Positions 1-8,910 of a DNA stretch of 64,000 nucleotides are shown here, in pieces. The notes beneath the pieces are model-generated. The model ran no database searches and had not been told where the DNA came from. It was given only the letters and a program-made list of their open reading frames with translations. Made by a program: the position numbers and the translations under genes. The DNA comes from JACQAP01 sp035275265 (lineage in GTDB: Bacteria > Pseudomonadota > Gammaproteobacteria > Burkholderiales > JACQAP01). Position 1 is the first letter of the stretch; each line of letters opens with the position of its first letter. The stretch covers positions 682,001 through 746,000 of the forward strand of contig DATENC010000026.1 in assembly GCA_035275265.1 (NCBI GenBank). Direction: 5' to 3'.

Positions 1-672
1 CAGCGACAGCGGCGCGCCAAACAGCGCCATCAGCCCGTCGCCGATCATCTGATTCACCACGCCACCGTGGCTGCTGATCGCCTCGAACATCAGCGTGTAA
101 TAGGTGTTCAGCAGTTCGATCGTTTCTTCTGGTGGCTGGTTTTCCACCAGCGCCGTGAATCCGCGGATGTCGGAAAACATCACCGACGCGTGCACGCGTT
201 TGCCGCCGAGCGAAAAACCCGACTGCTGCAGATCCTGCGCCACTTCGGAAGTGGCGAAGCGTCGCACCAGGTCCTTCTGCTGGTCGCGCAGGCGCTTCTT
301 CTCCAGGCTGGCGCCGATGCGTGCCTTCAGCAGAACCGCATTCACCGGCTTAGGCAAATAGTCTTCGGCGCCCAGGCCGATGCAGCGCACGATGTTATCG
401 AGCCCCTCGACCGAGGAGGTCACGATCACCGGCAGGTCGCGCAACTGTGGATCGGCTTTGAGGTGCTCGAGCACCGCAAAGCCGTCCATCTCGGGCATCT
501 CTATATCGAGCAGCAGGAGGTCGAACGGTTCACGCCGCAGCATCTCGAGCGCAACGCGACCGTTCTCCGCCAGCGCGGCGCTGTGGCCCTGCAGTTCCAC
601 GCTACGCGACAGCAGCAGGCGGTTGACCTTGTTGTCGTCCGCGATCAACAGTCGCGCGCCGAACTCAGCCAT
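1..672 (-). CDS. Receiver domain-class III adenylate/guanylate cyclase (3' end outside window)
   Basis: An N-terminal response-regulator receiver (about residues 5-120) has the acidic pair at ADD (11-13), phospho-acceptor Asp56 in LLLLDIEMPEMDG and the conserved Lys in YLPKPVN. It is followed by the beginning of a class III nucleotide cyclase. FSDIRGFTAL and GDGLMALFG supply the two metal-binding aspartates, so the catalytic core looks intact as far as it goes. The protein should make cAMP or cGMP in response to phosphorylation; the substrate-specifying residues lie beyond the window edge. The ATG at 672 lies inside the end of the HPt gene (8-nt overlap), which implies translational coupling and makes this the likely terminal output of the upstream kinase-HPt relay. 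Confidence 0.9.
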   Translation of the reverse strand, partial: MAEFGARLLIADDNKVNRLLLSRSVELQGHSAALAENGRVALEMLRREPFDLLLLDIEMPEMDGFAVLEHLKADPQLRDLPVIVTSSVEGLDNIVRCIGLGAEDYLPKPVNAVLLKARIGASLEKKRLRDQQKDLVRRFATSEVAQDLQQSGFSLGGKRVHASVMFSDIRGFTALVENQPPEETIELLNTYYTLMFEAISSHGGVVNQMIGDGLMALFGAPLSL

Positions 673-1024
673 CGCGTAGGACCTTCAATGCGGCGGCGGC
701 ACGCGCACACTCCGCGTCCAGCTCCGCCAGTACGGCCATGTCTCTCGCCGGATCTGCATCCAGGCCCTTGATCTCAAGATCGCGTGCCAGTGCTGCGAGC
801 TTTAACGCGCCAAAGGTGTTGCTGTTGGACTTGAGCGAATGCGCCCCACGCCGAAAACGCTCGGAGTGGTTTTCGGCACGCGCGCTGCGAAGCTCGGCCA
901 ACATGCCCGGCGCTTCTTCGAGGAAAGTGTCCACAAGCTCGGCCACGAACTCGGCACCCGCAGTCTCCTGCAGCTCCGCGTAGACATCCTGGTCGATCAC
1001 CGATTCGTCCATCCGCTTACTCAT
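665..1024 (-). CDS. Stand-alone histidine phosphotransfer (HPt) protein
   Basis: This 119-residue protein is a single HPt four-helix domain. The phospho-accepting histidine is His62 in the signature AHSLKSNSNTFG, and the segment VDTFLEEAPGMLAEL is typical of the helix before it. The start was chosen at the ATG at 1024, because it overlaps the stop of the upstream hybrid kinase (ATGAGTAA arrangement); an earlier in-frame ATG at 1039 lies deeper within the kinase gene. It should carry phosphate from the kinase's C-terminal receiver to the receiver of the cyclase encoded immediately downstream. The three genes overlap and are very probably one transcript. Confidence 0.9.
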   Translation of the reverse strand: MSKRMDESVIDQDVYAELQETAGAEFVAELVDTFLEEAPGMLAELRSARAENHSERFRRGAHSLKSNSNTFGALKLAALARDLEIKGLDADPARDMAVLAELDAECARAAAALKVLRDG

Positions 1025-4000
1025 GGCGTGCCGGCACACGCATCAATGCTTCGACCAACTGCTCCACCCGGATCGGTTTGGTGATGTAGTCGTCCATGCC
1101 CGCGGCAAGGCACATCTCGCGGTCACCCTGCATCGCATTGGCCGTCATCGCCACAATGCGCGGGCGCTTCGCGGGCCATCGACCATTGATGCGGCGCGAC
1201 GCTTCCAGGCCGTCCATCTCCGGCATCTGCACATCCATAAGCACCACATCGTAGGTCTGCCGTACCAGCGACTCCACTGCCTCGACGCCATTGGAGGCCA
1301 GGTCGGCTCGATACCCCATCTGCTGAAGGATGCGCAGCGCGAGCTTCTGGTTCACGACATTGTCTTCCGCAAGCAATATGCGCAACGGGTGGCGTGCTGC
1401 CATGTCGGGGTCTGACTTGGGCTTGGTCGCCTTGACCTCCTTGGGCGCCACGGCGTGCGTGAGCAGGTTCACCAGAGTGTCGAACAGATGCGACTGGTGC
1501 ACCGGCTTCGCCAGGTAGGCGCTGAACAAGCCTTCGGTGTCGCCCGTCTCGCGCCGGCCGAGCGAACTGAAGAGCACCAGCGGCAGATTCGGCCGACTGG
1601 CACGCATGCGTTGCGCGAGCTGCAAGCCGTCCATCCCGGGCATGTGCATGTCGAGGATCGCCAGGTCGAAGCGTTCGTCGTCCTCGACCCAGCGCAGCGC
1701 CTCGGCTGGAGACCCGGTGGCGCGCGGGGCCATACCCCATTTGCCCATCTGCAGGTCGAGCACGCGCCGATTGGTGGCGTTGTCATCGACAACCAGCACA
1801 CGGCGTCCTTGCAATTCGCGCTGGGTACCGATGAACTCGCGCCTGCTCTGCAGCGGCAACTCGGCCAGCGGCGCGCGAATCGCGAAGTGGAACGTCGCTC
1901 CCTTGCCGATCCCGTCGCTGGTGGCCCACATGCGTCCGCCCATCAGCTCGGCCAGCTGCTTGCTGATCGCGAGCCCCAGGCCTGTGCCGCCGTACTTGCG
2001 CGTGGTCGACGAATCTGCCTGCGAGAACGACTGGAACAATCGCCCCATACCCTCAGCCGACAGCCCGATGCCGGTGTCGCGCACGGCAAAGGTAACCTCA
2101 ACCTCGCCGGCTGTTACGTTCGACGCGGTCACTGTGAGCACTACCTCGCCTTGTTCAGTGAACTTCACCGCATTGGCCAGCAGGTTGAGGATGATCTGCC
2201 GCAGCCGCGTCACGTCGCCGCGAATAGCGGCTGGCACCTCGCCCTCGAACAGGTAGGCGGTGTCCAGATGCTTCTCGGTTGCGCGCGCGCTTATCAGGTC
2301 GAGCGTCGACTCCACGCACTCGCGCAGGTCGAAGGGTTGCGCCTCGATGTCCATGCGCCCGGCTTCGATCTTGGAGAAGTCGAGGATGTCGTTAATGATG
2401 GTCAGCAGCGTGTCACCGCTGTCGCGGATCGTGGCCGCATAGTCGCGCTGCTCGTCGTTGAGCGGCGTGTCGAGCAGCAGCCCGCTCATACCGATGACGG
2501 CGTTCATCGGCGTGCGAATCTCGTGGCTCATCGTGGCCAGGAATGCGCTCTTGGCTTCATTCGCGGTCTCAGCCGCGGCGCGGGCCTCTTGAGTCTGCTT
2601 GAACAGCCGGGCGTTCTGGATCGCGATAACGGCTTGGTCGGCGAAGGTCTCCAGCAGTGCGATTTCCTTGTTGGAGAAACCCGTGGCTGGTTTCCGGATG
2701 GCATAGAGCCACCCCACGGCCTGTCCTTCCCAGGCCATAGGGGCGAGAACGTGCGAATAGGGGCCGATTCGCAACCGCTCCGCGACGGAACGCACCGACC
2801 AGTGTGCGCCAGGATCCGACGCATCGACGAAGTGCATAGGTCGGCCGTGCAGAATGCCCTTGACGTACGGTTTCGCAGGAACCTTCGCACCATCATAGAT
2901 CTCCCGCAGAGTCGCCAGTGCCGGGCCGTGGTGGGCGGCCAGCGCCATATGGCCCTCCGGCGCGACGAGCAGGATGCCCTGCTCGGAGCTGTCAAACAGC
3001 TTCTCGCAGCTCTGCAGAATCTTGTCGAATACTGGCGCCGTGTCGGCCACGGAAGCGCTGATCACCTCCAGCACTTCGGCTGTGGCCGTTTGCTGCTCAA
3101 GCGCTTCCTTGGTCTCGTTGAACAGGCGGACATTCTCGATGGCTATCACCGCCTGGTCCGCGAAAGTCTGGAGTAGCGAGACCACTTTCGGGGAAAACTC
3201 GCCCGGCGCCCTGCGGCCGATGGACATCGCACCCAAGACCTCGCGGCCGTGCAGGAGCGGCACCGCCAGCATGCTGCCCAAGCCGCCGGACTGGTTAGCC
3301 TCGCGCAGCGCTAAGTTGGGCTCCTTTTCCACGTCCACGATCTGTACGGGAGCCTTGGTGATGACGCAGCGGCCATGCATCGTGCCGTGATCTGCCTTCC
3401 TTGGAAATGCGATCCGGATTTTCGCTTCGCCGTCCGGAAAAAACCCGTGCAGTCCGACCAGGTGCAGCAGCTCCCCGTCGAAGCGCGTGGTACCCCCCGC
3501 ATCCGCGCCACACAGGGCGCGCGCCCGTTCGGCGATCGCGTCGAACACCGGGAGGACATCGGTGGGGGACTCGCTAATGACCTTGAGGATGTCGGCCATC
3601 GCGGTCTGATGCTCCAGCGCCTCTTTGGTTTCATTGAACATGCGGGCGTTCTGGATCGCAATGGCTGCTTGGTCTGCGAAGGTCTTGAGCAGCGAGATCT
3701 CATGGTCCGAGAACGGAGAAACCGTATTCCGAGCCACGAAGATGGCGCCGATGGCCTGGTCCTCCCACAGCAGTGGCGCGTGGACGACAGAGCGGGCGCC
3801 GATAAGGTCGGCGCCGCGCGTCACGCCGCGAGGCACATCGTCTCCCCCGTGTACATCCGGAAAGTGTGTTACGCGTCGCTGTCGAATGGCCAACCCGGTG
3901 CCGGAGTCGTCCATGCGGACGGGAAACATCGTTCTGAATTCCGCCTCGCCCGGACCCACAAAGGTGGCCAGGTCGATCATGCCGTCAGGCCGCACCAGAT

Positions 4001-6218
4001 TGATTCCGACCTGCGAGCCCTTAAAGAGGCGTTGACAGCTTTCGGTAATCTTTTGGAAGACCGGCTGTGCGTCGGCTACCGACTTGCTGATCACCTGTAA
4101 CACCTCCGCGGTCGCGGTCTGCCGCTCCAACGCATCCTTGGTCTCGTTGAACAGGCGCACGTTTTCGATCGCGATCACGGCCTGGTCGGCGAAGGTCTTG
4201 AGGAGGTCGATCTGGCGCTGTGGCGTCTTGCCGGGCTCGGACCAGCCAACGTTGATGGTGCCCACCGGCACGCCGTCCTTCAGCATCGGCGCACCAAGCA
4301 CGCGCCTCCAGCCACCGGCCGCCAGGGCGTACTGTGGATCGTCCAAGACGTCTTCGATCGCAATTGCCTTTCGCGCCAGGATCACTCGCCCGGCGATAGA
4401 GCGCTCATCGGCCGGCATCGGGAATAGAGCGCGCGCCTGCTCGGTGGCTTCGGGCATCCATTTGCGAGTGGCAGCCACGTGGATCAGGCGCCCGTCGTAC
4501 CGGAAGATGCCGGCCGACTGAGGCTGCAGCAGCCGCGTCGCGCAGTCGAGGATGACTTCGAGCACGGGCGCTACGTCGGTGGGCGATTCGCTGATCACCC
4601 GCAGGACCTCGCTGATCGCGGTCTGGTATTCGAGTGCTTCGGTGAGTTCGGCTGTACGTTCCTCGACCTTGTGCAGCGCTTCCTTGGTCTCGTTGAACAG
4701 CCGCACGTTCTCGATCGCGATCACGGCCTGGTCGGCAAAAGTCTGAATAAGGCCTATCTGCCGCTGGTCGAAGGGCCGGACTTCGCGGCGCCAGGTGGTC
4801 ATGACGCCAATGAGCGTGGTGTCCCTCAGCATCGGCACGGAGAGAACGGTCCGCACGTTTTCGCGTTCGTAGAGGTCGCGGGGTGTCGGTGAGAACGTAG
4901 CATCCGAGAGCAGATCGGCTACGTGAACCGTGCGCCGCTCCAGAGCCGCCAGCCGGGTCGTCGTTTCGTGACTGGGTTTGGGCCGTCCGCGCCGGAGAAG
5001 GTCAGCGAATTCGGTCGTCGTGCCGTGTGACGCGGCCGCGCTGAGGTGTTCCCCGTCGAAGAGGAACAGCACCGCTATCTGCGACTCGCAAAGCCGGGTG
5101 ATGCTCTCGAGTATCGTGCGATAGACGGGCTCCAGGTCGCTCGGGGAACTGCTGATGACGCGAAGCACTTCCGAGGTCGCCGTCTGCCGCTCCAGCGTCT
5201 CCTTGGTCTCGTTGAAGAGCCGAGCGTTCTCCAGCGCGATGCCCATCGTGGCAGCAACCGTCTGCAGCAAGCGTTGGTCGTCCTCGCTGAACCGGCGCGC
5301 CGGGTCGTGGCTGTCGAGGGTAATCGCGCCGAGGAGCTTGGCACCCGAGAAAATCGGCACTGTCAGAGTCGCCAGGCTCGGCGCCAACCCCTCGGGTGGA
5401 CGCAAACCCAGAGCATCCATCTCCGCGCGGCTATTGGCCAGCACGGGACGGTTGGCGAACAAGGTCTGCATGAACCGGCCGTTCGGATCGGGTCTGACCG
5501 AATGCGGATGAACGCGCTCGCCGTACTGCACAGCGTAAAGGACTTCCGCGACGCCGGATGCCTGGTCCCACCAGGGAACGCTGAGGTTGTCGCTGCCGAA
5601 CATCGTGCGCAGCTTGTCGCCGACCAGCTCGACGATGCCGCGGAAATCCAACGATCCGGCCATGCCCTGCTGGATGCTGTTGATCACCGCCAGTTCGGCC
5701 GAGCGTTCGGCCATCTTGCGCTCCAGCCCCTCGGCCAGGCGGATGTTGGCCAGTGCTACCGCCGCGTGCGACGCCAGCATCGCCAGCAAGTCGCGGTCGG
5801 CGTCGCCGAAGCGACCGACGGCGCCTTCGATGTCCGCGTAAAGGTGACCCAGCAACTTGTCGTGTGCGAGCAACGGGGCGATGAGGCAACTGCGCTGGGC
5901 TGCCTTTGCGGCGCCTGCGGGGCCATGGCGCAGACTGCTCGACCGGGTGCTGCGCGCCGATTCGAGCCAGCGCGTGATGGCATTCAGCAGTAGCAATGGC
6001 TGCTCATCGCTTGGGAGCAGCGACCCCGCGATGCGAAGGCCCGCGGGGGTCTCCAACACCAGCAGCACGCGCTGTGCACCGAACAGCGCCGCCACTTCCC
6101 CGACCAGGAATGCGTGCACCTCGCCCTCGGTGCGCAGGGCGTTCGTTCGCAGAACAATGTCGGCTGCCCGGAAGGCGGGCCGGCCTGTGGTCTTGTGTTT
6201 CTTATTGAGGTTCGGCAT
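1017..6218 (-). CDS. Hybrid sensor histidine kinase with seven GAF domains and two receivers
   Basis: This is a 1733-residue soluble kinase; no transmembrane segment is apparent. Seven GAF-type sensor domains lie at roughly residues 25-160, 180-330, 355-505, 550-685, 710-855, 885-1025 and 1055-1200. Most are joined by nearly identical signalling linkers of the form RLFNETKEALE followed by a short helix. A HisKA domain follows with the phospho-histidine at His1232 (MSHEIRTPMN), then an HATPase_c domain with the G boxes (DTGIGL, GGTGLGLAI). Two receivers close the protein: one with LAILDMHMPGMDG and one with VVLMDVQMPEMDG, both keeping the acceptor Asp. The repeated GAF-linker units suggest growth by internal duplication. 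It heads a three-gene overlapping phosphorelay operon with HPt and REC-cyclase. Ligands cannot be predicted. Confidence 0.93.
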   Translation of the reverse strand: MPNLNKKHKTTGRPAFRAADIVLRTNALRTEGEVHAFLVGEVAALFGAQRVLLVLETPAGLRIAGSLLPSDEQPLLLLNAITRWLESARSTRSSSLRHGPAGAAKAAQRSCLIAPLLAHDKLLGHLYADIEGAVGRFGDADRDLLAMLASHAAVALANIRLAEGLERKMAERSAELAVINSIQQGMAGSLDFRGIVELVGDKLRTMFGSDNLSVPWWDQASGVAEVLYAVQYGERVHPHSVRPDPNGRFMQTLFANRPVLANSRAEMDALGLRPPEGLAPSLATLTVPIFSGAKLLGAITLDSHDPARRFSEDDQRLLQTVAATMGIALENARLFNETKETLERQTATSEVLRVISSSPSDLEPVYRTILESITRLCESQIAVLFLFDGEHLSAAASHGTTTEFADLLRRGRPKPSHETTTRLAALERRTVHVADLLSDATFSPTPRDLYERENVRTVLSVPMLRDTTLIGVMTTWRREVRPFDQRQIGLIQTFADQAVIAIENVRLFNETKEALHKVEERTAELTEALEYQTAISEVLRVISESPTDVAPVLEVILDCATRLLQPQSAGIFRYDGRLIHVAATRKWMPEATEQARALFPMPADERSIAGRVILARKAIAIEDVLDDPQYALAAGGWRRVLGAPMLKDGVPVGTINVGWSEPGKTPQRQIDLLKTFADQAVIAIENVRLFNETKDALERQTATAEVLQVISKSVADAQPVFQKITESCQRLFKGSQVGINLVRPDGMIDLATFVGPGEAEFRTMFPVRMDDSGTGLAIRQRRVTHFPDVHGGDDVPRGVTRGADLIGARSVVHAPLLWEDQAIGAIFVARNTVSPFSDHEISLLKTFADQAAIAIQNARMFNETKEALEHQTAMADILKVISESPTDVLPVFDAIAERARALCGADAGGTTRFDGELLHLVGLHGFFPDGEAKIRIAFPRKADHGTMHGRCVITKAPVQIVDVEKEPNLALREANQSGGLGSMLAVPLLHGREVLGAMSIGRRAPGEFSPKVVSLLQTFADQAVIAIENVRLFNETKEALEQQTATAEVLEVISASVADTAPVFDKILQSCEKLFDSSEQGILLVAPEGHMALAAHHGPALATLREIYDGAKVPAKPYVKGILHGRPMHFVDASDPGAHWSVRSVAERLRIGPYSHVLAPMAWEGQAVGWLYAIRKPATGFSNKEIALLETFADQAVIAIQNARLFKQTQEARAAAETANEAKSAFLATMSHEIRTPMNAVIGMSGLLLDTPLNDEQRDYAATIRDSGDTLLTIINDILDFSKIEAGRMDIEAQPFDLRECVESTLDLISARATEKHLDTAYLFEGEVPAAIRGDVTRLRQIILNLLANAVKFTEQGEVVLTVTASNVTAGEVEVTFAVRDTGIGLSAEGMGRLFQSFSQADSSTTRKYGGTGLGLAISKQLAELMGGRMWATSDGIGKGATFHFAIRAPLAELPLQSRREFIGTQRELQGRRVLVVDDNATNRRVLDLQMGKWGMAPRATGSPAEALRWVEDDERFDLAILDMHMPGMDGLQLAQRMRASRPNLPLVLFSSLGRRETGDTEGLFSAYLAKPVHQSHLFDTLVNLLTHAVAPKEVKATKPKSDPDMAARHPLRILLAEDNVVNQKLALRILQQMGYRADLASNGVEAVESLVRQTYDVVLMDVQMPEMDGLEASRRINGRWPAKRPRIVAMTANAMQGDREMCLAAGMDDYITKPIRVEQLVEALMRVPARHE

Positions 6219-6282
6219 GAGCCGTGAGTCTAGCTACGGCCATGGCAAACATAAATCCCTTTTGTACAGGTGAAAGCGTCTT

Positions 6283-6310
6283 TTGGCGGAAGCCGGCCAA
6301 CCCTTATACT
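6283..6310 (+). promoter_or_regulatory. Candidate sigma70 promoter for the SDR gene
   Basis: TTGGCG at 6283-6288 and TATACT at 6305-6310 are separated by 16 bp. The -10 matches five of six consensus bases and the -35 four of six. It lies 38 bp upstream of the SDR start codon, in the intergenic region divergent to the multi-GAF kinase. The call rests on motif matching only. Confidence 0.45.
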
Positions 6311-6348
6311 GTGCGGCACTCACGACTTGACCCGCAACGGAATCAGCA

Positions 6349-7116
6349 ATGGAACTCAGGAACAGCACCTTCATCGTCACCGGCGGAGCCTCAGGTCTGG
6401 GCGGCGCCACCGTGGAAATGATCGTTACCGCCGGCGGCAACGCGATCATCGCCGACGTATCCCGGGCGCCGGGCGAAGCGCTGGCGTCGAAACTCGGCAA
6501 GCGCGCGCGTTTTGTCGAATGCGACGTCACCCGCGAGGATCACGGCAAGGCCGCCGTGGACGCCGCGCTCAACGAGTTCGGCGGTCTGCACGGCCTGGTG
6601 AACTGCGCCGGCATCGCGGTAGGCGAGAAAACCGTCGGCAAAGATGGGCCGCATTCGCTCGCCAGTTTCACCAAGGTGGTCAACGTCAACCTGATCGGCA
6701 CTTTCAACATGATCCGGCTTGCCGCGGAGGCGATGTCGAAAGGACAACCGAACGCTTCCGGCGAACGCGGCGTGATCGTCAATACCGCATCGGTTGCCGC
6801 CTTCGACGGCCAGATCGGCCAGGCGGCGTATGCCGCCTCGAAGGGCGGTATCGTCGGCATGACGCTGCCGATCGCGCGCGACCTCTCGCGCAACGGCATC
6901 CGTGTGGTCACCATCGCGCCGGGCATATTCGAAACGCCGATGCTCAAGGGCATGCCGCAGGAAATACAGGATGCACTCGGCAAAATGGTGCCTTTCCCGC
7001 CGCGGCTGGGAAGGCCGGGCGAGTACGCGGCGCTGGTCGGGCATATCGTTCAGAACGAAATGCTCAACGGCGAAGTGATCCGCCTGGACGGCGCGATCCG
7101 CATGCAGCCTAAATAA
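6349..7116 (+). CDS. SDR family dehydrogenase, 3-hydroxyacyl-CoA dehydrogenase type II-like
   Basis: This is a 255-residue classical short-chain dehydrogenase. The Rossmann motif TGGASGLGG is at residues 11-19, Asp36 at the end of beta 2 favours NAD(H), NCAGIA is at 85-90, and the catalytic residues are Ser148, Tyr161 and Lys165 (YAASK). The overall pattern, with the long insert before NTASVAAFDGQIGQAAY and the APGIFETPM segment, resembles type II 3-hydroxyacyl-CoA / 2-methyl-3-hydroxybutyryl-CoA dehydrogenases (HSD17B10 group), so a role in fatty-acid or isoleucine degradation is likely. It is followed closely by argA on the same strand. The family assignment is secure; the substrate is by resemblance. 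Confidence 0.85.
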   Translation: MELRNSTFIVTGGASGLGGATVEMIVTAGGNAIIADVSRAPGEALASKLGKRARFVECDVTREDHGKAAVDAALNEFGGLHGLVNCAGIAVGEKTVGKDGPHSLASFTKVVNVNLIGTFNMIRLAAEAMSKGQPNASGERGVIVNTASVAAFDGQIGQAAYAASKGGIVGMTLPIARDLSRNGIRVVTIAPGIFETPMLKGMPQEIQDALGKMVPFPPRLGRPGEYAALVGHIVQNEMLNGEVIRLDGAIRMQPK

Positions 7117-7140
7117 ATTCCGTCCGAAACCGCAGCCGCC

Positions 7141-8460
7141 ATGCAGGCCGCCCAGCAAGCTCAGTTCGTGCAATGGTTCCGCGCCGCCGCACCTTACGTG
7201 CACGCGTTCGGCGAGCGCACGTTTGTCATTGCCTTCGGCGGTGAAGTGGTGGCGGACGGGCGCTTCATCGCGCTCTCACACGATCTGAACCTGCTGGCGA
7301 GTCTCGGAGTGCGCCTGGTGCTGGTGCACGGCGCGCGCCCGCAGATCGATGCACTGATCAAAGCAGCGAAACTCAGGACGCAGTATGTGCGCGGCATGCG
7401 CGTCACCGAGGAGAAGGCGCTGGCCTGCGTGAAACAGGCCAACGGCCAATTGCGGGTGGAGATCGAAGCCCTGCTGTCGATGGGCTTGCCGAACTCGCCC
7501 ATGGCCAACGCCGACATCCGCGTGGCGTCCGGAAACTTCGTCACCGCCCGCCCGCGCGGCGTGGTGGAGGGCGTGGATATGCTCTATACCGGTGAGGTGC
7601 GCAAGGTGAACGCCGACGCGATCAACACCCGCCTGGACGACGGCGAGCTGGTGCTGCTCTCCCCGCTCGGTTACTCACCCACTGGCGAGATCTTTAATCT
7701 AACGCTGGAGGACGTGGCCGCCGAGACGGCCATCGCGCTGGGTGCCGAAAAGCTGGTGTTCCTCATGGATGAGCCTGGCTTGAAGAGCAAGAGCGGCAAG
7801 CTGTTGCGCGAACTCACCGTGTCGGATGCGGAGAAACTGATGCACAAGGATCGCCTGCTGTCGGACGATGCCGGGCTGTACCTGCCGCATGCGATCAAGG
7901 CATGCAAGGGCGGGACCGAACGCGTACACCTGGTGAGCCGCCACACCGACGGCGCGCTGCTGCTGGAAGTATTCACCCACGACGGCGTGGGCAGCATGGT
8001 CACTCGTGATCCTCTGGAACAGTTGAGCGATGCCACTATCGAGGACGTTGGCGGCATTCTCAAACTGATAGAGCCGCTCGAGGCCGACGGAACGCTGGTA
8101 AAGCGCCCGCGCGAACTGCTGGAGATGGAAATCAACCGATTCTGCGTGCTCGAGCACGACTACGTGGTGGTCGGTTGCGCTGCGCTCTACCCTTTTCCCG
8201 ACGAGAAATCGGCGGAACTCGCCTGTCTCGTCGTGCATCCGGATTATCGCGACGCCGGCGCCGGCGAGCAATTGCTGAAATGGATCGAGGAAAAGGCGAA
8301 GAAACACCGGATCAAGCGCCTGTTCGTTCTCACCACCCGCGCCGCGCACTGGTTCATCGAGCATGGCTTTGCAGAGGCCAGTGTGGACAAGCTGCCTAAG
8401 CAGAAGCAGGCGCTATACAACTACCAGCGGCGTTCCAAAGTTCTGGTCAAGTCGATCTGA
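7141..8460 (+). CDS. argA: Amino-acid N-acetyltransferase (N-acetylglutamate synthase)
   Basis: This 439-residue protein has the two-domain layout of bacterial ArgA. An N-terminal amino-acid-kinase-like domain (about 20-285; VHGARPQID, VLLSPLGYSPTGEIFNL) is followed by a C-terminal GNAT acetyltransferase domain (about 300-439; LACLVVHPDYRDAGAGEQLL, the acetyl-CoA loop). It makes N-acetylglutamate from glutamate and acetyl-CoA, the first step of arginine biosynthesis, and would be feedback-inhibited through the kinase-like domain. Length and motif order are normal. The ATG at 7141 has only a weak ribosome binding site. The gene sits 24 bp after the SDR gene and upstream of yggX. Confidence 0.95.
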   Translation: MQAAQQAQFVQWFRAAAPYVHAFGERTFVIAFGGEVVADGRFIALSHDLNLLASLGVRLVLVHGARPQIDALIKAAKLRTQYVRGMRVTEEKALACVKQANGQLRVEIEALLSMGLPNSPMANADIRVASGNFVTARPRGVVEGVDMLYTGEVRKVNADAINTRLDDGELVLLSPLGYSPTGEIFNLTLEDVAAETAIALGAEKLVFLMDEPGLKSKSGKLLRELTVSDAEKLMHKDRLLSDDAGLYLPHAIKACKGGTERVHLVSRHTDGALLLEVFTHDGVGSMVTRDPLEQLSDATIEDVGGILKLIEPLEADGTLVKRPRELLEMEINRFCVLEHDYVVVGCAALYPFPDEKSAELACLVVHPDYRDAGAGEQLLKWIEEKAKKHRIKRLFVLTTRAAHWFIEHGFAEASVDKLPKQKQALYNYQRRSKVLVKSI

Positions 8461-8588
8461 CACGCAAACCCGTCCAGCCGCGTCCAGCGGCGGGGCATAT
8501 AATTGGCGGGAATCTTTCGCGGCAAGACTGTCACATAGCTGTAACCACATCGCCCGGAAGACGCTATAACCTGTTGATACCAAAAAAC

Positions 8589-8864
8589 ATGGCAAGAACA
8601 GTGAAGTGCGTGAAACTCGGCCGGGAGGGCGAGGGGCTGGACTTCCCCCCTTTTCCCGGTGATCTGGGCAAGCGCATTTTCGAGAACGTTTCCAAGGAGG
8701 CGTGGAAAGGCTGGCTCGAGCACCAGAAGATGCTGGTAAACGAGAACCGGCTAAGCCTCGCCGACCCGAAAGCGCGCAAATATCTTTTTGAGCAGACCGA
8801 AAAGTACTTTTTCGGTGCCGGCGCCGACGCTGCAGCGGGTTACGTTCCACACGCGAAGGGTTAA
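8589..8864 (+). CDS. yggX: Probable Fe(2+)-trafficking / oxidative damage protection protein YggX
   Basis: This is a 91-residue cytoplasmic protein with the YggX hallmarks: an N-terminal MARTVKCVKLG with the conserved Cys7, the segment GDLGKRIFENVSKEAWKGWL, and a C-terminal YFFGAG segment. YggX proteins protect iron-sulfur enzymes from superoxide and limit iron-driven damage. The start was placed at 8589 (MARTVKC) because family members begin there; an in-frame ATG 15 bases upstream (8574) would add only MIPKN. It lies between argA and ppk1. Confidence 0.93.
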   Translation: MARTVKCVKLGREGEGLDFPPFPGDLGKRIFENVSKEAWKGWLEHQKMLVNENRLSLADPKARKYLFEQTEKYFFGAGADAAAGYVPHAKG

Positions 8865-8910
8865 GCAACTCTGAAGTGCCGCCGGCAAGCGCGGCGCATC
8901 CCTTCCCTGT

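Noticed and set aside
1455..3176. 573-codon plus-strand open frame opposite the seven-GAF kinase
   Set aside because: Arg/Gln/His-rich composition typical of an antisense frame in high-GC DNA; the minus strand encodes recognised kinase domains throughout.
8498..8503. TATAAT motif before yggX as promoter
   Set aside because: No acceptable -35 element at 15-19 bp upstream; left out of the features.
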